Positions 38,933 to 52,055 of a stretch of DNA of 64,000 nucleotides are shown here, in pieces. This DNA is from Spirodela intermedia (taxonomy: Eukaryota; Streptophyta; Magnoliopsida; Alismatales; Araceae), in the NCBI GenBank assembly GCA_902729315.2, contig LR746265.1, positions 2,956,892 to 3,020,891 of the forward strand, read 5' to 3'. The notes under the pieces were generated by a model, which was not told the DNA's origin, did no database searches, and saw only the letters and a list, made by a program, of their open reading frames with translations. The position numbers and the translations under genes were made by a program. How positions within the stretch are numbered: the first letter of the stretch is position 1; each line of letters opens with the position of its first letter.

Positions 38933-41900
38933 TGTATCAGAGCATTAGGCTTGTAAATCTGGAAAATTTTCTCTAGTTTTCATCCTCCCTGCGTGTAGTT
39001 CCCATCGTTGCCCGTCCTCCTAGGGTATTTTCTGTTAGTTTTTCGAAGAAACCCTAACCCTAGGGGTTAGGTGCATTGTCTCTCCCTGTCCCTCTGTGGT
39101 CACTGAGGCTGTGTATTTGGGAGGCAAGGGAATTGATTCTGTCCATACTCTTCTCTCTGTCGGTCTCAAGGCATAGAGTGGGATCTCTCTGTATCTGATC
39201 TTATTTCGATTTGAAGAAGGATCGCCTGTCCCTGGGGTATCCTTTTTTGGTAGCTATTCTTTGTTGTCTTTGCGACACGTGGGGTGGATTGTCTGGATCA
39301 GGATCTCTCAATTTGCGTACATTTCGATGGAGGTTCAGGATTAGTCTTCATTGTTGTTTTTCAGATTTCAGACCGCTGTCCGTGCCATCCCCTGCCTTAC
39401 AGATGTTAGAGGTTGTAGAGATGAACGCTACAACACCAGTGGAAGAGTTTGTATGGTTTCAACAATCTGGAGAGTTGCAGAGCATTCAGGCTGCATATAG
39501 GATGGATGAAAAAAATTACCTCAAGTAATCCCAAGTTGTTCGCACACTGTCCTGAAAGGGAAAGGGAAGATCACCCATCTTACAGGTACAGGGCCGAAAC
39601 CAGGCGATCCTTGGTTTGAAGCTTGGGATAAAGAAAATTCAATAATTATGGCATGGCTATGAAATTCTATGACACTAAAGATTAGCAACACATGTATGCT
39701 CTTGGCTACAGCTGCCAAGGATATCTGGGATGCAATCCGACAGACGTATTCCAAAGCAAAAGTTTGTTACGGAATGTGCTGATCAGTTGAAAGGTTTGCG
39801 GCAAGAACTTGACCATTATACATGACTAAAGCCAAATGTCTTTGAGGATGCAGCTATTCTTAAGGATTACATTTAGCAAGACAGTTTATGATTTTCTTGG
39901 TTCAATCTGGAATTTGATGAAGTGAGAATCCAGATTCTCGGCAAGCGGGCGGTTCTGCGCTTCAGTGAAGTAGTGGCGCTGATTCGACGTGAGGAAAGTA
40001 GAAGAGGCTTGATGGTCGAACCAAAAAGCATGAACAGCTCAGCTATGGTGGCTAGAGGTGGCAGTTATTCAGCTACAAACGTGGAGAGAGCACAAGCTGC
40101 TGAGAGTGAAAAGCCTAGACAATTGAAGGCCCAGAATCGTGACCATATAAGGATATTATGTGGTCCACCTACTGTAAAACCATATTGTACTCGTGAACGG
40201 TGTTGGAAGGTCTATGGAAACCGCTGAGTCAAGAATTGGGACAAAAGAAAGCAGCCCAGGAACAATGATCGAGCTCATGTCATGACAGTACAACATAATG
40301 AAGCAGCACAAAAAGAGTCAATTGGTCTCAACCAGGAAAAGGTTGAGAGAGTGAGATCTCCCATTGGCGATCTTAACAAACTCGCATATTCTTGTTCATT
40401 GGCATATTCAGGCGAGTTTTCATCCTCTATTGGAAATAGGCCTCAAGCACATCCTTTTTGCCAACTCCTAGACAATGGATTTTGGAGCTATCAACCATAT
40501 GACCCACTCACCAAATGTCTTTTCCACATAATATCTTTGTCCATGAAGGAAAATAGCCACAATTGATGGCTTGACTACTACAGTAGGTAGGAAATGTTAA
40601 AATAAACCCTCCACTGACTCTAAGTAATGTTCTTCATGTTCTTAGATTGTCTACAAACCTTGTGTCTATCTAAAAACTTACTCAAGATTTACTTTACAAA
40701 GTAACTTTTCATCATAGTTGTGTGTTTTTTATGACGATGATTTGGGGTGGATAATTGGACATGTTTTTATCAAAACCTACACACTGTAAATAATGTTGTC
40801 ACTAGGATATTTGGGTATTTATCATTTGTTCATGTTCATGGTCAACATAGGGGGCAATCAAATCCAAGGGTGTCAAAATGTCTCTTTGTGGGCTATACTC
40901 CAACTTAGAAAAAGGGTATAAGTGTTATCACCTCGATCAAAGAAAATTTGTCCCAGTAGATGTCACTTTCAATGAACAAGAGTGTTGCTTTACCACACCG
41001 TATCTTTAGGGGGAGAATTCAACCATTGAAGATAAGGATGAGATTTTTTTTTATCAGCCGTCGCTTATGACTTCCACTGTTCCTCTGTTCGAACCTGTAT
41101 AAGGATGAGTCCATGTCAAATCCTAAATTCGAAACTCCAGAAAAACATTAAGAAAATTCTAACTCTACCCTTGAAAATGTGAGATTTGGAAATAGGAAGG
41201 TGTTCTCAAGAGAGAAGATGACTGTTCTTGAATCTGTGCAAGCCTAAGAATCTAACCTAGATCCTAAGAACGAGGTATCAATTTCTAATCCTCCATTGCA
41301 AGTTGAAACCAGAGATCATATGAGCAATAATAACCAAGATTTTCCAATTGTCATTTGGAAAGGAACTAGAGAATGCATCATCCATGACTTTTATGTCCTT
41401 TCACTTCTTATTGTTCAAATATTTTTTACCATCTCATTGAGTTTTCTTTATTAGTTTAAACAATATCGTCACCCCTACCACTTTATATGAGGCTTTGTCC
41501 AATGAACGGAAGCAAGTTATGAATACGGAAATGAAGACATTAGAGAAGAACAAAACTTGGTAATTAGTCAGGTTGTCAACAGGACAGAAACTTGTGGGGT
41601 GTATAGGTCTATACAGGTGGATCTATAGAGAGATACAGGACTAGGTTGGTTGCCAATAAATATACTCAAACCTACGGGATTGATTACTTATAGTTTTTTG
41701 CTCCGGTTGCAAAGATGAATAGTGTGAATCTTGCTGTAACTAGTAGCTAATTATGGCTGAGAATTGCAAAAGTTTGATGTTAAAAGTACATTTTTGCATG
41801 GTGATTTAAAGGAATAAATTTGTATGGAGGTCTCAGTAGGGTATGGGAATAATTGGGTTGCTCATTCGATGTGTAAATTGAAGAGAGTCTTTTATGGACT

Positions 41901-42914
41901 TAAGCAATCACCTCGAGCATGATTTGATAGTTTTGCATGCGTTATGATTTTTCCATGCGATACAAGCAAAGTCAAAGGGATCACACACCGTTCATTAAAC
42001 ACATCCTCAGAGAGAGTCAAAGCACTCCTGATATATGTTGATTGTATAATAGTGATTGATAAAAGGAGAGAGAGAGAAGATATATGAGTCAGTATCTGAT
42101 TAAAGAGTTTGAAATCACAACATTAGGAGACATTTTCGTGGGATTGTAGTAGCTCACTCTAGGCAGGGCATTTTCATCTCCCAATAGAAGTATGCTATGT
42201 TTCTTCCTGGAGAAACATGCAAGACTACATGCAAACTACCAAATACTCCATTATACCTGAATCCTATACAATTACCTGTCTCATATACAATTAGATATAG
42301 CATATGTAGTGAGTGTCATTGATCATTTCATGCAAGGACTAAAGGAATTCTCTCTGTAGGCAGGTTACTGAGGCGTATCATTTCATGCAGGTTACGCCTC
42401 AAGTACCAACCTCCCTTTTTTATGAACATAATAACTTTTCCTACATACGCTAATTATGTAATGCCAATGGTAGATATAAGATCAACCTCTAGATATTGGA
42501 CCTTTCTTGGTGGCAGCCCCATGACGCGGAGAAATAAGCAACAGAATGTGGTAGCACGGTCTAGTGCAGAGGCTGAATTCTGAGCAGTGGCTGATGGTCT
42601 GTGTGAGCTGCTTCAGTTGAAGATTATCTTACAAGACTTGAAGATTAAGTGGAATGGCTTAATGAGACTATTGTGTTAACAAGTCTATGATCAGCAAAGC
42701 TCACAACTCAGTACAATACGATTGAACAAACGACAATGAGATTGACAGACACTTGATCAAAAAGAACTTTAAGATTGGATTGATTTGTATACCTTATGTC
42801 TCTACACAGAGCCAACTTGCAGATATACGTACTAAGGGATTAAGTGGTCAGTATTTCAGAGTATTGTATCCAAGTTGGGAACAGAGAATGCCTTTTCACC
42901 AGCTTGAGGGGGAT

Positions 42915-43111
42915 TGATGGAAAAAAGTGTAATTAAGAGTTAGTTTTTGCCGGTCAGTTTCACAGTTTGGTTGAGTATCACATAAATAATGGGATTTAAC
43001 ATAGGTAGTTCTCCTTTTTAGGGGCTAGGGCCATTCTATATAAATATCATTTGTTCTATGAATTGACAAGACAGAATTTCCTGACTGTTTATCCTTGTTT
43101 GGTATGCATCA
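42915..43111 (+). repeat. Right LTR, 197 bp
   Basis: Runs from TGATGGAAAAAAGTG to TATGCATCA and is followed by the GAAAG target duplication. It has a single tandem unit where the left LTR has about six. Confidence 0.85.
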
Positions 43112-43364
43112 GAAAGCATTTCTCCTACCAACTGGCCAAAACAAGATCCATTGTTGGAAGTATCATTTATAAATGTCCACAAAGATGAAGAAACAACTTC
43201 AGTTAGCATGGTTTGGTGCAAATGTATGCGGAAAAGTACCCTGTTCATATCAATTTGACTGAGCAGGTGGTTAATTTTTTTTTCGCTTTTATCTCTTAAT
43301 ACAAGACTCATGTCTCTTAATACCACTTGCTGCCTTTCTATACTTATATCGATACTTGCCAACT

Positions 43365-43540
43365 CATATGCACACAGATCTTGGTCAAATCTGATGCTCG
43401 ACCGCTGACACTTTTTGTTCTGGGAGCATGGAATATATTCCCATCACATTTCATTGTGACCATTTCTTATTTGTGACTGTCTCTGGACAAAAAGGGTCAG
43501 CGGTCTAGCATCACATTTGACCAAGATCTGTGTGCATATG
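43365..43540. repeat. Foldback/MITE-like element, 57-bp inverted arms
   Basis: The arms at 43365-43421 and 43484-43540 are inverted complements beginning CATATGCACACAGATCTTGG, with about five mismatches, around a 62-bp loop. The structure could form a long hairpin. No coding capacity. No convincing target duplication was found. Confidence 0.8.
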
Positions 43541-43582
43541 GATAAGGAACAAATATTCCATCTGTATTGTTGGGATATACCT

Positions 43583-43711
43583 CATATGCACACAGATCTT
43601 GGTCAAATCTGATGCTAGACCGCTGACCCTTTTTGTTCTGGGAGCATGGGATATATTCCCATCACATATCATTGTGACCATTTTTTATTTGTGACTGTCT
43701 CAGAACAAAAA
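43583..43711. repeat. Second, truncated copy of the foldback element
   Basis: This repeats the left arm and loop of the element at 43365 in direct orientation, 42 bp after it, and stops at CAGAACAAAAA, before most of the right arm. With the preceding inverted arm it creates a further hairpin. Confidence 0.8.
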
Positions 43712-46700
43712 TGAAACAAATGATCATGATAAAGAAAAGGTTTACAGAAATGTGTTTTTCCCTCTCCAAGATTGGAAAGGAAAATGAATGAAATAGATAA
43801 TGGCATATGAGCACAGTAAAGGGAAGAAAGTGTAAAAAGGATTCGCAACTTTGTTTTTACGGTTGTATGAAAAAGTGATGGAAATATAAATCATTTAATA
43901 CCACAAGAAGGACTTTCGAATATCTTTCATCTCGAAATTTCAACATTCTTTTTTTTTCTTTCCTACGCTGTTATCTTTGAATCATTGCATTCTTCTGTTA
44001 TCTTTGTCCTTTTTTTGGTGCTTTGCTATTGACCAAGGAATGTGATGTCACTAAGTCGTTCGTTGCTAGTACCACTGACTTTCAGTTACATCCATCTATA
44101 AGCCACCTTATTTATCACTAGCCACATTCACATTTGGACATGGAATATGGTTGAAACTACAGACTTTTTGGATTTCCTATTGAGCACATTCTTCTTTAGA
44201 TTTTTCAACTTTAAAAAGCTTGTATTATCTTATTAAAGAAGAGGATTGAGCCGCACCCATAACCACCAAACACTTTATGATGAAGTATTAAGCATGCAGA
44301 ACAAGTATGATGAATTTATGAAGTAGAATTCACGCTAATACTGGATTCTGGGCTTCCATTATTTAAGTTGCTCGTCCTCTTCAGGATCTTTTAAGATCAA
44401 GAGCTCATTGTATGATTAAGTGAGTGATATGTTTACTTTGAATTTTAAGCATCTTAAATGCTTTGATATGTGACGCATTCTTTTACTCTATTGACTTTTT
44501 TGTTTATATACACCATTTTATTTTATGGATTATTTTCAATGCCCTCATCCTAGTTTTCACACTAGCACAACTCTGAGAATGCACCATTTTTCGCTTGGAA
44601 AAAAATTCTGTTATCAAAATAGTTATGACTATTTCCATGTAGGTTGGGAGATGTTGGTTCTGATCCGATTGACTTAAATTTTGAAGCGGGAAAATGCTCG
44701 GGACAATTTTTTGACTCCTTTTCTGTTACATGCATTGTTTATGTTGTTCGTCTGGCTCGTAAAGAAGTCTCAACTCCTTTCTCCAACATAATGAAATTGT
44801 TAACACTTAAATGATGTATGCCGGCGCCTGATACTTGGACACAGAACATTTTGAAACATGAACAAAACTCAATAAACAATGAAATATGGAAATTTTCTGC
44901 GCTCATTGAAGAAGTTTTGACAGTTGAAAGAGTCATCGCGGAATTATTGACAGTAGGAAAGAGGCTGCGAGTAATCAATAAGTCCATCAAGCTAAAGTTT
45001 TGACACTTGTCATGGAATTGTTGACGAATGCAACCTACTAATGGAAAAATAACGTGAAAAAGTCCATGGGAAAGTCTTGGAATCGAACCACTTTTAGAGC
45101 TGCTGTCTGGATACTTCTTTGCAAAACATCACCTCTCTGTAAAGATTGTACAAGTCCATCTTGAGATCCAAGGTATGCTTCTGTGATTCAAATTTCTCGA
45201 AGTGTGAAGAAACTAATAAAATACTTTCAGTTGTGCTCACAGGGTTTTGGGAGCATGGGACACCATGTTGTTCCCTTTTCCAGCTTCGTTGAGTGTTTTT
45301 TTTTTATTGTTTTAAGCAAGATTGTTACTGTGACATATGTTCCTTGACAGAAGTTGCGAACTCTTTCATATTACATGATACAAGCTACAAAGAATAATGT
45401 TTGCGCATACCTTCCAGCCTCAACTATTTTACCAATTGTTTGAATGACGAACTGTCAAGTTTTCTCCATTCAGTCATGATCTTTTCTAATTTCGCTGTTT
45501 TAAAAATTCGAGCTGTCAAGCACTGTATAATAGGATTTCATTACGAAACTATTACGCTTTAGAACATATTGTACACTGTTCTGTTCTTTCTCGACGTCCT
45601 CTACTTTCGTCCATTCTTTCTCCGATTATAGAACTTTTACGTTCCATATTGAGAGGAAAGCAGCTGACAGTGGACCAACTAATCGACGACATTTACCTGA
45701 ATCGTTTTCCTTGCACTGCCTTGTAGGATACGATTGTTCCAGGTTTAGATTGTGGACAGATAATCTTTGAAGTACAATATTTTCATTTTGATGTAAAACA
45801 TCTTTTTTGTTGAATGCTGGGATATCTTCTTCTTTGAAATTTGTCGTGGTTCTATTTCTGGCTTCTCTTTTCTTGATGATTTTTTTTTTTTTCCTTGTAG
45901 GAGTGCATACTCGAAAGTTCTGGATATTCAAGTGTGAATTTAGAGCGTTGACTTTCCAAGAGTTATTGCTAAATTTGATTGCCAAAGGTAATGTCTCTGA
46001 TTTGGTTCCTGACGGAATTTGTTATTAGTTTGTTTCATAGCGCACATATAGAGGCACCTATGGCTGGATCCGGTCATTGGGGCAGGAATTTCTTTAAAAT
46101 TATTTCCTTCAAAACCATTTTAGTCTCTATCTGAACAACCCAGAATGGAACAAGATGATGCTGGTTCCACGAACGCCAAACAATTTTTGCAATTGTTTCT
46201 GTGAAATGGCCTTGTACCCAGTCCAAATGGCAAAAAGTGAAATTAAAAGTAAGATAACATAACATAGCCTTTCTGTGAAATGGCCTTGCAGAGGATTCTT
46301 CCAATGCCGGGCATCTACTGGTGGCAAGGTTGATTGACGACGGGGCATCATTTTCCCTACAGAAGCACCGTTGATGCTCATCTAGATTGGTGATCATGTG
46401 CGTTCGAAGCTGGGGCAAGTCTCTATTGAACGATTGTTCAATCATTCTACAAAGAAAGCATGCACCATTGCGGTTTTATTATGTGCACTCGGAAAGTGGA
46501 TACTAATACGAATGCCTGAGTATAGGCTAAGCAGTCGAAATGCTCACATAGTGATTAGAATGGTAGAGAATGGGAGGTCTCGGGTGTACAAAAACAGTTA
46601 ATATTTCATTGTGATTCCAATATTCTATTTAAAGGTCTGCCCTTACGGAACCCTTTTCTGGGGACGGGTGGGGGATAAACTTGGTGATTGTGATCTTAGG

Positions 46701-46792
46701 CTTGGTCATCTGCTATCAAGATAAGCTTTTCTCGCCTGCAGGAATTCCGTCGTACAAGTCAGACATTTGGGTTTTTGATAAACATCACATAT

Positions 46793-46795
<3 letters not shown>
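43712..46795. other. AT-rich intergenic region without a supportable gene
   Basis: About 3.1 kb with only short open frames lacking similarity or splice-compatible partners. Probable decayed repeat DNA; no family recognised. Confidence 0.5.

Positions 46796-46831
<36 letters not shown>
46796..46831. repeat. (TA)n microsatellite
   Basis: A run of about 18 TA dinucleotides in intergenic DNA. Confidence 0.95.
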
Positions 46832-46838
<7 letters not shown>

Positions 46839-48527
46839 AGACTTGCAGGGAAATATCCTCCTGCTTATAACTCGTAGAGACTTACCCTGAGAGTTTCATA
46901 GTTTGTACTTGGTGTGGACAATCTGCCACGACAGTTGGTTTTCAAAGGGGAAGTCAGTCCCCTTGCAACTTGAAAAAAGAAAAAGGAAAATAAATAAATG
47001 GGCAGAGCTAAAAGTTGGTGATTGGCTGATTGGGTCTTTTTGCGTTGTGCCAGTGGAATAAGGTGGATGAAGAGGGGTGAATAAAAATAAAAATAAAAAT
47101 AAAAATAAGGTTGAAGAAACCATTCTCCATTGGTGGCTAGAAGCTCCTGGCATCTCCCACAAGTGCCCATTGGGAGAGATTGCTGGCAAAAGGGAGGAGG
47201 AGAAGGTTGAAAAAACGAAAAATAGTTAAAAGGGGAGAATGATGAAGAACGCTGTGGGAATTGCTCCCTCAGCATAAATATTAAGAAATTCAGTGAACGA
47301 TCGGCTGTTGTTCTCTGTCTTCCCTGCGTCCAGCGGAATAGAATGCATTCACTTCAATGACAGGAGAATCTCTAGGTGAATTATTTTGCCAGGTTGGTTT
47401 GGATAATATTTCTAATGGGTTTCTTCCCCCTAAAATCTTCAGAATTTGGGAGACAACAGCATATTCTCTCAAATTCCCGCGAGGTACTGACTCTCTCTCT
47501 CTCTCTCTCTCATTAGCATATGCTGCAATCCATTTTTATACCACATAATTGATTAGATTGCATGATCATCGTCATGAACGGCATGCATCGTCAAAAAATC
47601 GTCTCCTTCATCCAAAGTTCATTGGGTTTTAACCATTGATATTAGACCACCAAACGTGACTCCTCTGAAATATGTTCTCAGACAGCCGAAGACATGAACG
47701 CCATACTTTTTATGACAATTTTTAATTCATGCGGCAGGAGAATTTCAATAAGAAACTGAACCTCCAACACGATTTTGACATACACAAAGACATTAAGTTT
47801 CATTCAAGGATATGAATTTTCATTGGAATACATGAATTAGTAGGGATTCTCACAGACCAGGCCACATCCTGGGCTTTGCCCAGGAAACACTCAGAGAAAG
47901 AGTAATCATATTCAATATATGCGAGCTGATTACATCTTACAGGCATCGATCCTCTTTCTCGATGCATAACAAAAAAAAGAAGAAGAAAACTGATCGATCA
48001 CTAAGAAACTGGCTGGCACTTGGACCGAAGGGTATGCATTCTCTCAGCTTGAAGAGGGAACTTATATTCAGAAGAAAAGAGTGTCCAAGTGCATGCTATG
48101 AGCTTCTTATTTACGGCAGCAAATTATACGGCCAAATGACCAAGTAAGGTTAACAGTATAAAGTTTGACGTTCCCAGAATTTATAATACAAAATGAATAA
48201 TTTGCAGCTATGCTGCCTTACCAAATGAGTGAAAATACGGCAAACACATGGATGTAACCGCATATCTGACAATTCTGCTGCTTTTGATGCGTTTCTAATA
48301 GACCAGAGTAACGTAGAAATAACTCAGTAGGACGAATTCTTGAAGACTGGGAAGATTACAACGCCCGATGTATGTACTGTCTCACACCTTGAAAGATATG
48401 AAGCTGAGCTTTTATTCAACCATCATTATGTTTCTTCTAGTAAACTGTATATTGTATATAATCCAAAGAATTTGCATGGATTGGATGATACTGAAAGAAG
48501 AAGCTGGTAAAAGGGCCGTGGATTTGT
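46832..48527. other. Intergenic, 3' flank of the LysM gene
   Basis: About 1.7 kb. It contains four AAAAAT-type tandem units at about 47081-47106 and a (CT)n tract at about 47490-47512. The last few hundred bases are probably the LysM gene's 3' untranslated region (that gene is on the minus strand). No gene seen. Confidence 0.5.
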
Positions 48528-51005
48528 CTAATCCATAGCGGCTTTGTTTCTCCGAAATGTAATTGGTCTTGGTAATCCATCGAACAAGGGCTTCGATGTG
48601 GCGTCTGGTTTCATTGCCCACTTAGAAGTCAACCACATCGAGGAACTACCTTCTGATTCCAACAAATTCGAGGTGCTTGATGACTTTTTGACTCCATTTG
48701 CCAAAATCGAATCTCCCATTGGACTGGCAGCTAAGAAGCCAGAATCAAAGTCTAGCCGATTAATAGATTTTGGTCTTGGTGCAAGGCTCTTTTCTGTTTT
48801 CCCAGAGAAAGCACCGTCACTATCTTCCTTCAATGACAACTCAGGGGACTCGACGTCAATCTTCTGACGCCTTCTAACAGGCTTCTCACTGCCAGATCTA
48901 TCAGTTTCACAATTCTCCGTGGCTTCAACAATAGCAGCACCTTGAACTGAATGACCATTTTCCAACAGAAACCCATTGACCAGGCTTCTTGACCTTTGGT
49001 GGCTGTTATAACTCGGCTCTGAAATTTGGGCTCCATAGACGGCCATTTCTGTTCCTTCACCTTTTGGATCATTTTCGGGGCTACTGAGACCATAATATCC
49101 CAGCAAACTGCTCATTGCAAGGCTAACCCTTCGTTGTGGAGCTTTTACCTGGTGTGACCGTAAGGATTCAAGAAAATTTGCGTGAGGCTGCTGCCCCATG
49201 TTTTGATCCCTGTCATAATTCGAAGCATGATGAGAAATTGTAAAAATAAACAGGAGTAGAGAAAAAACTAATAGTTTGGATCATTAATGGAGCAGACAGA
49301 GAACAATCATTGATACATGGTCAGTTATGACTTCCAAGCCAACAAGAATGTAAACCAACTCATAATCCAGTATAAAGGGTCGTGATTGAGAAGTACAAAT
49401 AACTGGTTACATTCGAATGCAACCTAGGTATGGTTTCTTTGAAAGAATGATATGATAGTGATCGAAACAGTGAACCCAAGTAGTCACCCAAATGAGCATC
49501 CGCTGTATTATGCGAAACTCGGGAGTTTTCACTGTTATGTCAGCCTCTCAAGGAGCATACAACAAGCAAATGTGAGTATAAAAGTGCTAGGCTTTGGCTT
49601 CTTTTCAACAAGACTGAACGTGGTAAGCAAATGTGAGCATGAGGGAACCGTTATTACCAGCACATCCGACTTAAAGTAACTTGGAAAAAAAATTCTACAA
49701 TTCGCAAAATTTTCTAAGATGTCATAAATCTTTTTGATTGATGTTCGGAAAATTCACCCAACTATCAAACAGATTCATCAGAATCATTGTAACAAGTAAA
49801 AGCCATGTTCATTTTTCACCATGAACTATGGTCATATACCATGTGAATCGCAGCGCCATGAGACTAGTACGACGGTATTCAAACAAGAAATATATAGGCT
49901 AAAGTTTTAATGAATTTTCCCGTCTATGAAAGGGATGCCATGTGATATCAGACATCGCGAGCTACACCACTCACACTAAAAAGGGCACTGGGTGTCCTTA
50001 GACGAACGAACTCTGCCTCTAGATGTGAGCACAATGGTCACTTGAGCATGGAGGAGAGACCCAGTAGACAACGACTCTACCCTTCAAACTGAAGAGATCA
50101 GAGAGAAAGGGAAATACTACACCAGCAGGAAAAACCAAACCACACACTAATGCGGCTATACACATTTCATGGCTGGGGAAAAACTAAAAAGTAACCGTTC
50201 AGACGGTTCATGTGATGATACAACGAGAAATCAAATGGATCATGAAGCTAAGGTCCATTAGTGCAGAGCATCAAGTAGTTGCGCGACGAAATACGAGAGA
50301 AGAAGCGTACCTGTTGCAAGCGGGACTATTTGACGTTATGGGGGAAGGGGGATGCCTCCCTGGTAACGGAATCTTAAGTGATTTGAGGGCAAACATCTGA
50401 AGATCTGTGACCAATGAATTCATCCGTTTGATATCTGCTACCTGATATCGAGCATGATCCTTAGCATTGTTGAAGGAAATGCAAATTTTGGAAAAAATGA
50501 CTGCAGACACATCCACCGACAAGAACACAATGCGAGACAGGCCGAACGCCATAAAAGGCAAGGAGGAGAAAAAGGAAGGGTATCAGCATCGATGCATAAC
50601 TGAACACAGTGATCCCTTCCACGCAATCGAGGTAGATTGCAATGGGAAGAAAACAAGCGGCCTCGTTGAGGCCTGTTCATAATTCAGCTAATTATTTCGC
50701 GTCTCTCCACATTCGATGCAGGGAGATGAGAATCCAAATCTAGAATGCTAGAGACAAAAGGAGAACGAATTTACCTCGACTCCATATTTTATGGCAACAC
50801 CGGCAAGGGTATCCATCTTGGACACCCGGTGCTCTATATAGTTTAAGTGCGCAGTTGGCCCTACGGAGGAACTGGATGATGAAGAAAGCAATGAAGACGA
50901 GGAGGAGGAGGAGCAAGACGAAGAGGAGGGGAATCCATCAGCAACCAAATCTTCCGGCAACAGTAGGGGGAAACTCCCCCTTCGCGTACTCCCGTCAACC
51001 TGCAT
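48528..51005 (-). CDS. LysM-domain protein (intracellular, At5g23130-like)
   Basis: This is a plant protein with one LysM domain and a long serine-rich tail; its function is not established. Three exons on the minus strand, 51005-50775, 50441-50311 and 49209-48528, give 347 residues in frame. A poly-Ser run occupies about residues 27-47. The LysM domain spans about 56-104, split by intron 1 (EHRVSKMDTLAGVAIKYGVE, then VADIKRMNSL and MFALKSLKIPLPG). No signal peptide is seen, unlike LysM receptor kinases, so it is probably intracellular. The C-terminal half has conserved short blocks (QQPHANFLESLRSH, SSLLGYYGL, KPLFDGLPRPI..RRNKAA.D). The start at 51005 is the first ATG of the exon and leaves about 54 poorly conserved residues before LysM. 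It is transcribed in the same direction as the sacsin-like gene, about 1 kb downstream of it. Confidence 0.85.
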
Positions 51006-52055
51006 ATCTCATCGAACAGGCAACAGCTTGGCGGCCTCCTAAATCCCCTCCGTTCTATGGAACTTCCGGCGCAGACCGACGAAGTAGGGAAGCAGAATCA
51101 ACATCCGACGGCCTGAGACCAGCAAAAACTTCTCCAGATCAGCGAATGCCGCCACGCTCCTCCTTCAGATATGCTCGATTTCAATTAGACGGGAAGCAAG
51201 ATCGCCTTGAGCCCCGGCGAGACTCGCAGAGGCCGGAACAGAGACGACGGCCTGAGGAAAAACTGGTCCGCCGCTAGAGTACGTCATCGCAGTATTTGTT
51301 GACCATATTCTCGCCCACTTTTCCGCCAGCTTGTCTGTTTCCAAGCGTCGGTCGGTCGCCGCCGGTTAACACCGACGACCTCCCTCAATCCCTCCTCTCT
51401 CTCTCTCTCTCTCTATCTTTCTCTCTCTACTGTGCCTCCACCGACACCTGTCATATCTGAGACAGCTAACAGGGCATATCGAATAATGGCCCCGTCCCAA
51501 TAAAATATTCGATCCGAAAGGATGGTGACCTCGGAGCGAACTACTCTCGCCCAGAGATGAAGGGGAAAGCCCACGAGGGAGGGGCCCAATGGGCCCAGCC
51601 TACGACCGTGCGGAAAACGCGGAATCACGGGCCTGCCATTGCCACGACGCTACCAAGACTCGGGGGCGTGCTTTTTTAATCGAAGAGGAAGATGCGCGGC
51701 CCATGAATTAAAATGGTTTTAATCATTTGGCCCAATAAATTACTGTGACGATGCCGAGGCCAGTTAACGGAGACCCCAGATTACTCTCTCTCTCTGCCTT
51801 CTCAGGTCAAACCAAGAGTTTGTCTAATATTTTATTACTGCAAGAGGAATATATTAGCGGAAGAGACATTCTTTACACTTGTTGAGATATTCTGCAGCTA
51901 TGAATGTATGTACAGCCATCTCAGTCTACATGGCTCCTCAGAGGACAGATGGATTGACCAAGAGGGGCAACAAATAAGTCGAACAACGGACTAACCTGAT
52001 GTTCTTGGGGGAAAGACAATGGGGCTCGAAGGTTGCTTTCCACGTCCCATGGGCT
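51006..52055. other. LysM promoter region and sacsin-like 3' flank
   Basis: About 1 kb between two minus-strand genes. A (CT)n tract lies at about 51394-51428. Overlapping open frames here are not protein-like. Confidence 0.5.

Larger units (their letters stand above)
38581..43116 (+). mobile_element. Decayed Ty1/copia LTR retrotransposon with both LTRs and TSD
   Basis: The left LTR is 38586-38932 and the right LTR 42915-43111. Both start TG and end CA, and share the first ~40 and last ~100 bases. The 5-bp target duplication GAAAG flanks both ends (38581-38585, 43112-43116). A primer site like initiator tRNA-Met (TGTATCAGAGC, 38933) follows the left LTR, and a polypurine tract GAGGGGGAT precedes the right. 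Broken coding remnants follow copia order. The gag region is at about 39409-39760 (KITHLTGTGPKPGDPWFEAW on frame shifts). An integrase-tail/GYTP block with HLDQRKFVPVDVTFNE is near 40890-41000, RT pieces lie at 41480-42000, and RNase H with NKQQNVVARSSAEAEF is near 42540. Many stops and a missing integrase core show that it is inactive. Confidence 0.85.

Noticed and set aside
39211-40566. Open frames of about 100 codons inside the copia element
   Set aside because: Pieces of broken gag and neighbouring sequence; stops and frameshifts make them pseudogene fragments, not genes.
43365-43711. CRISPR-like spaced repeats
   Set aside because: Only three arms, one inverted, in a plant nuclear context; a foldback repeat explains it.
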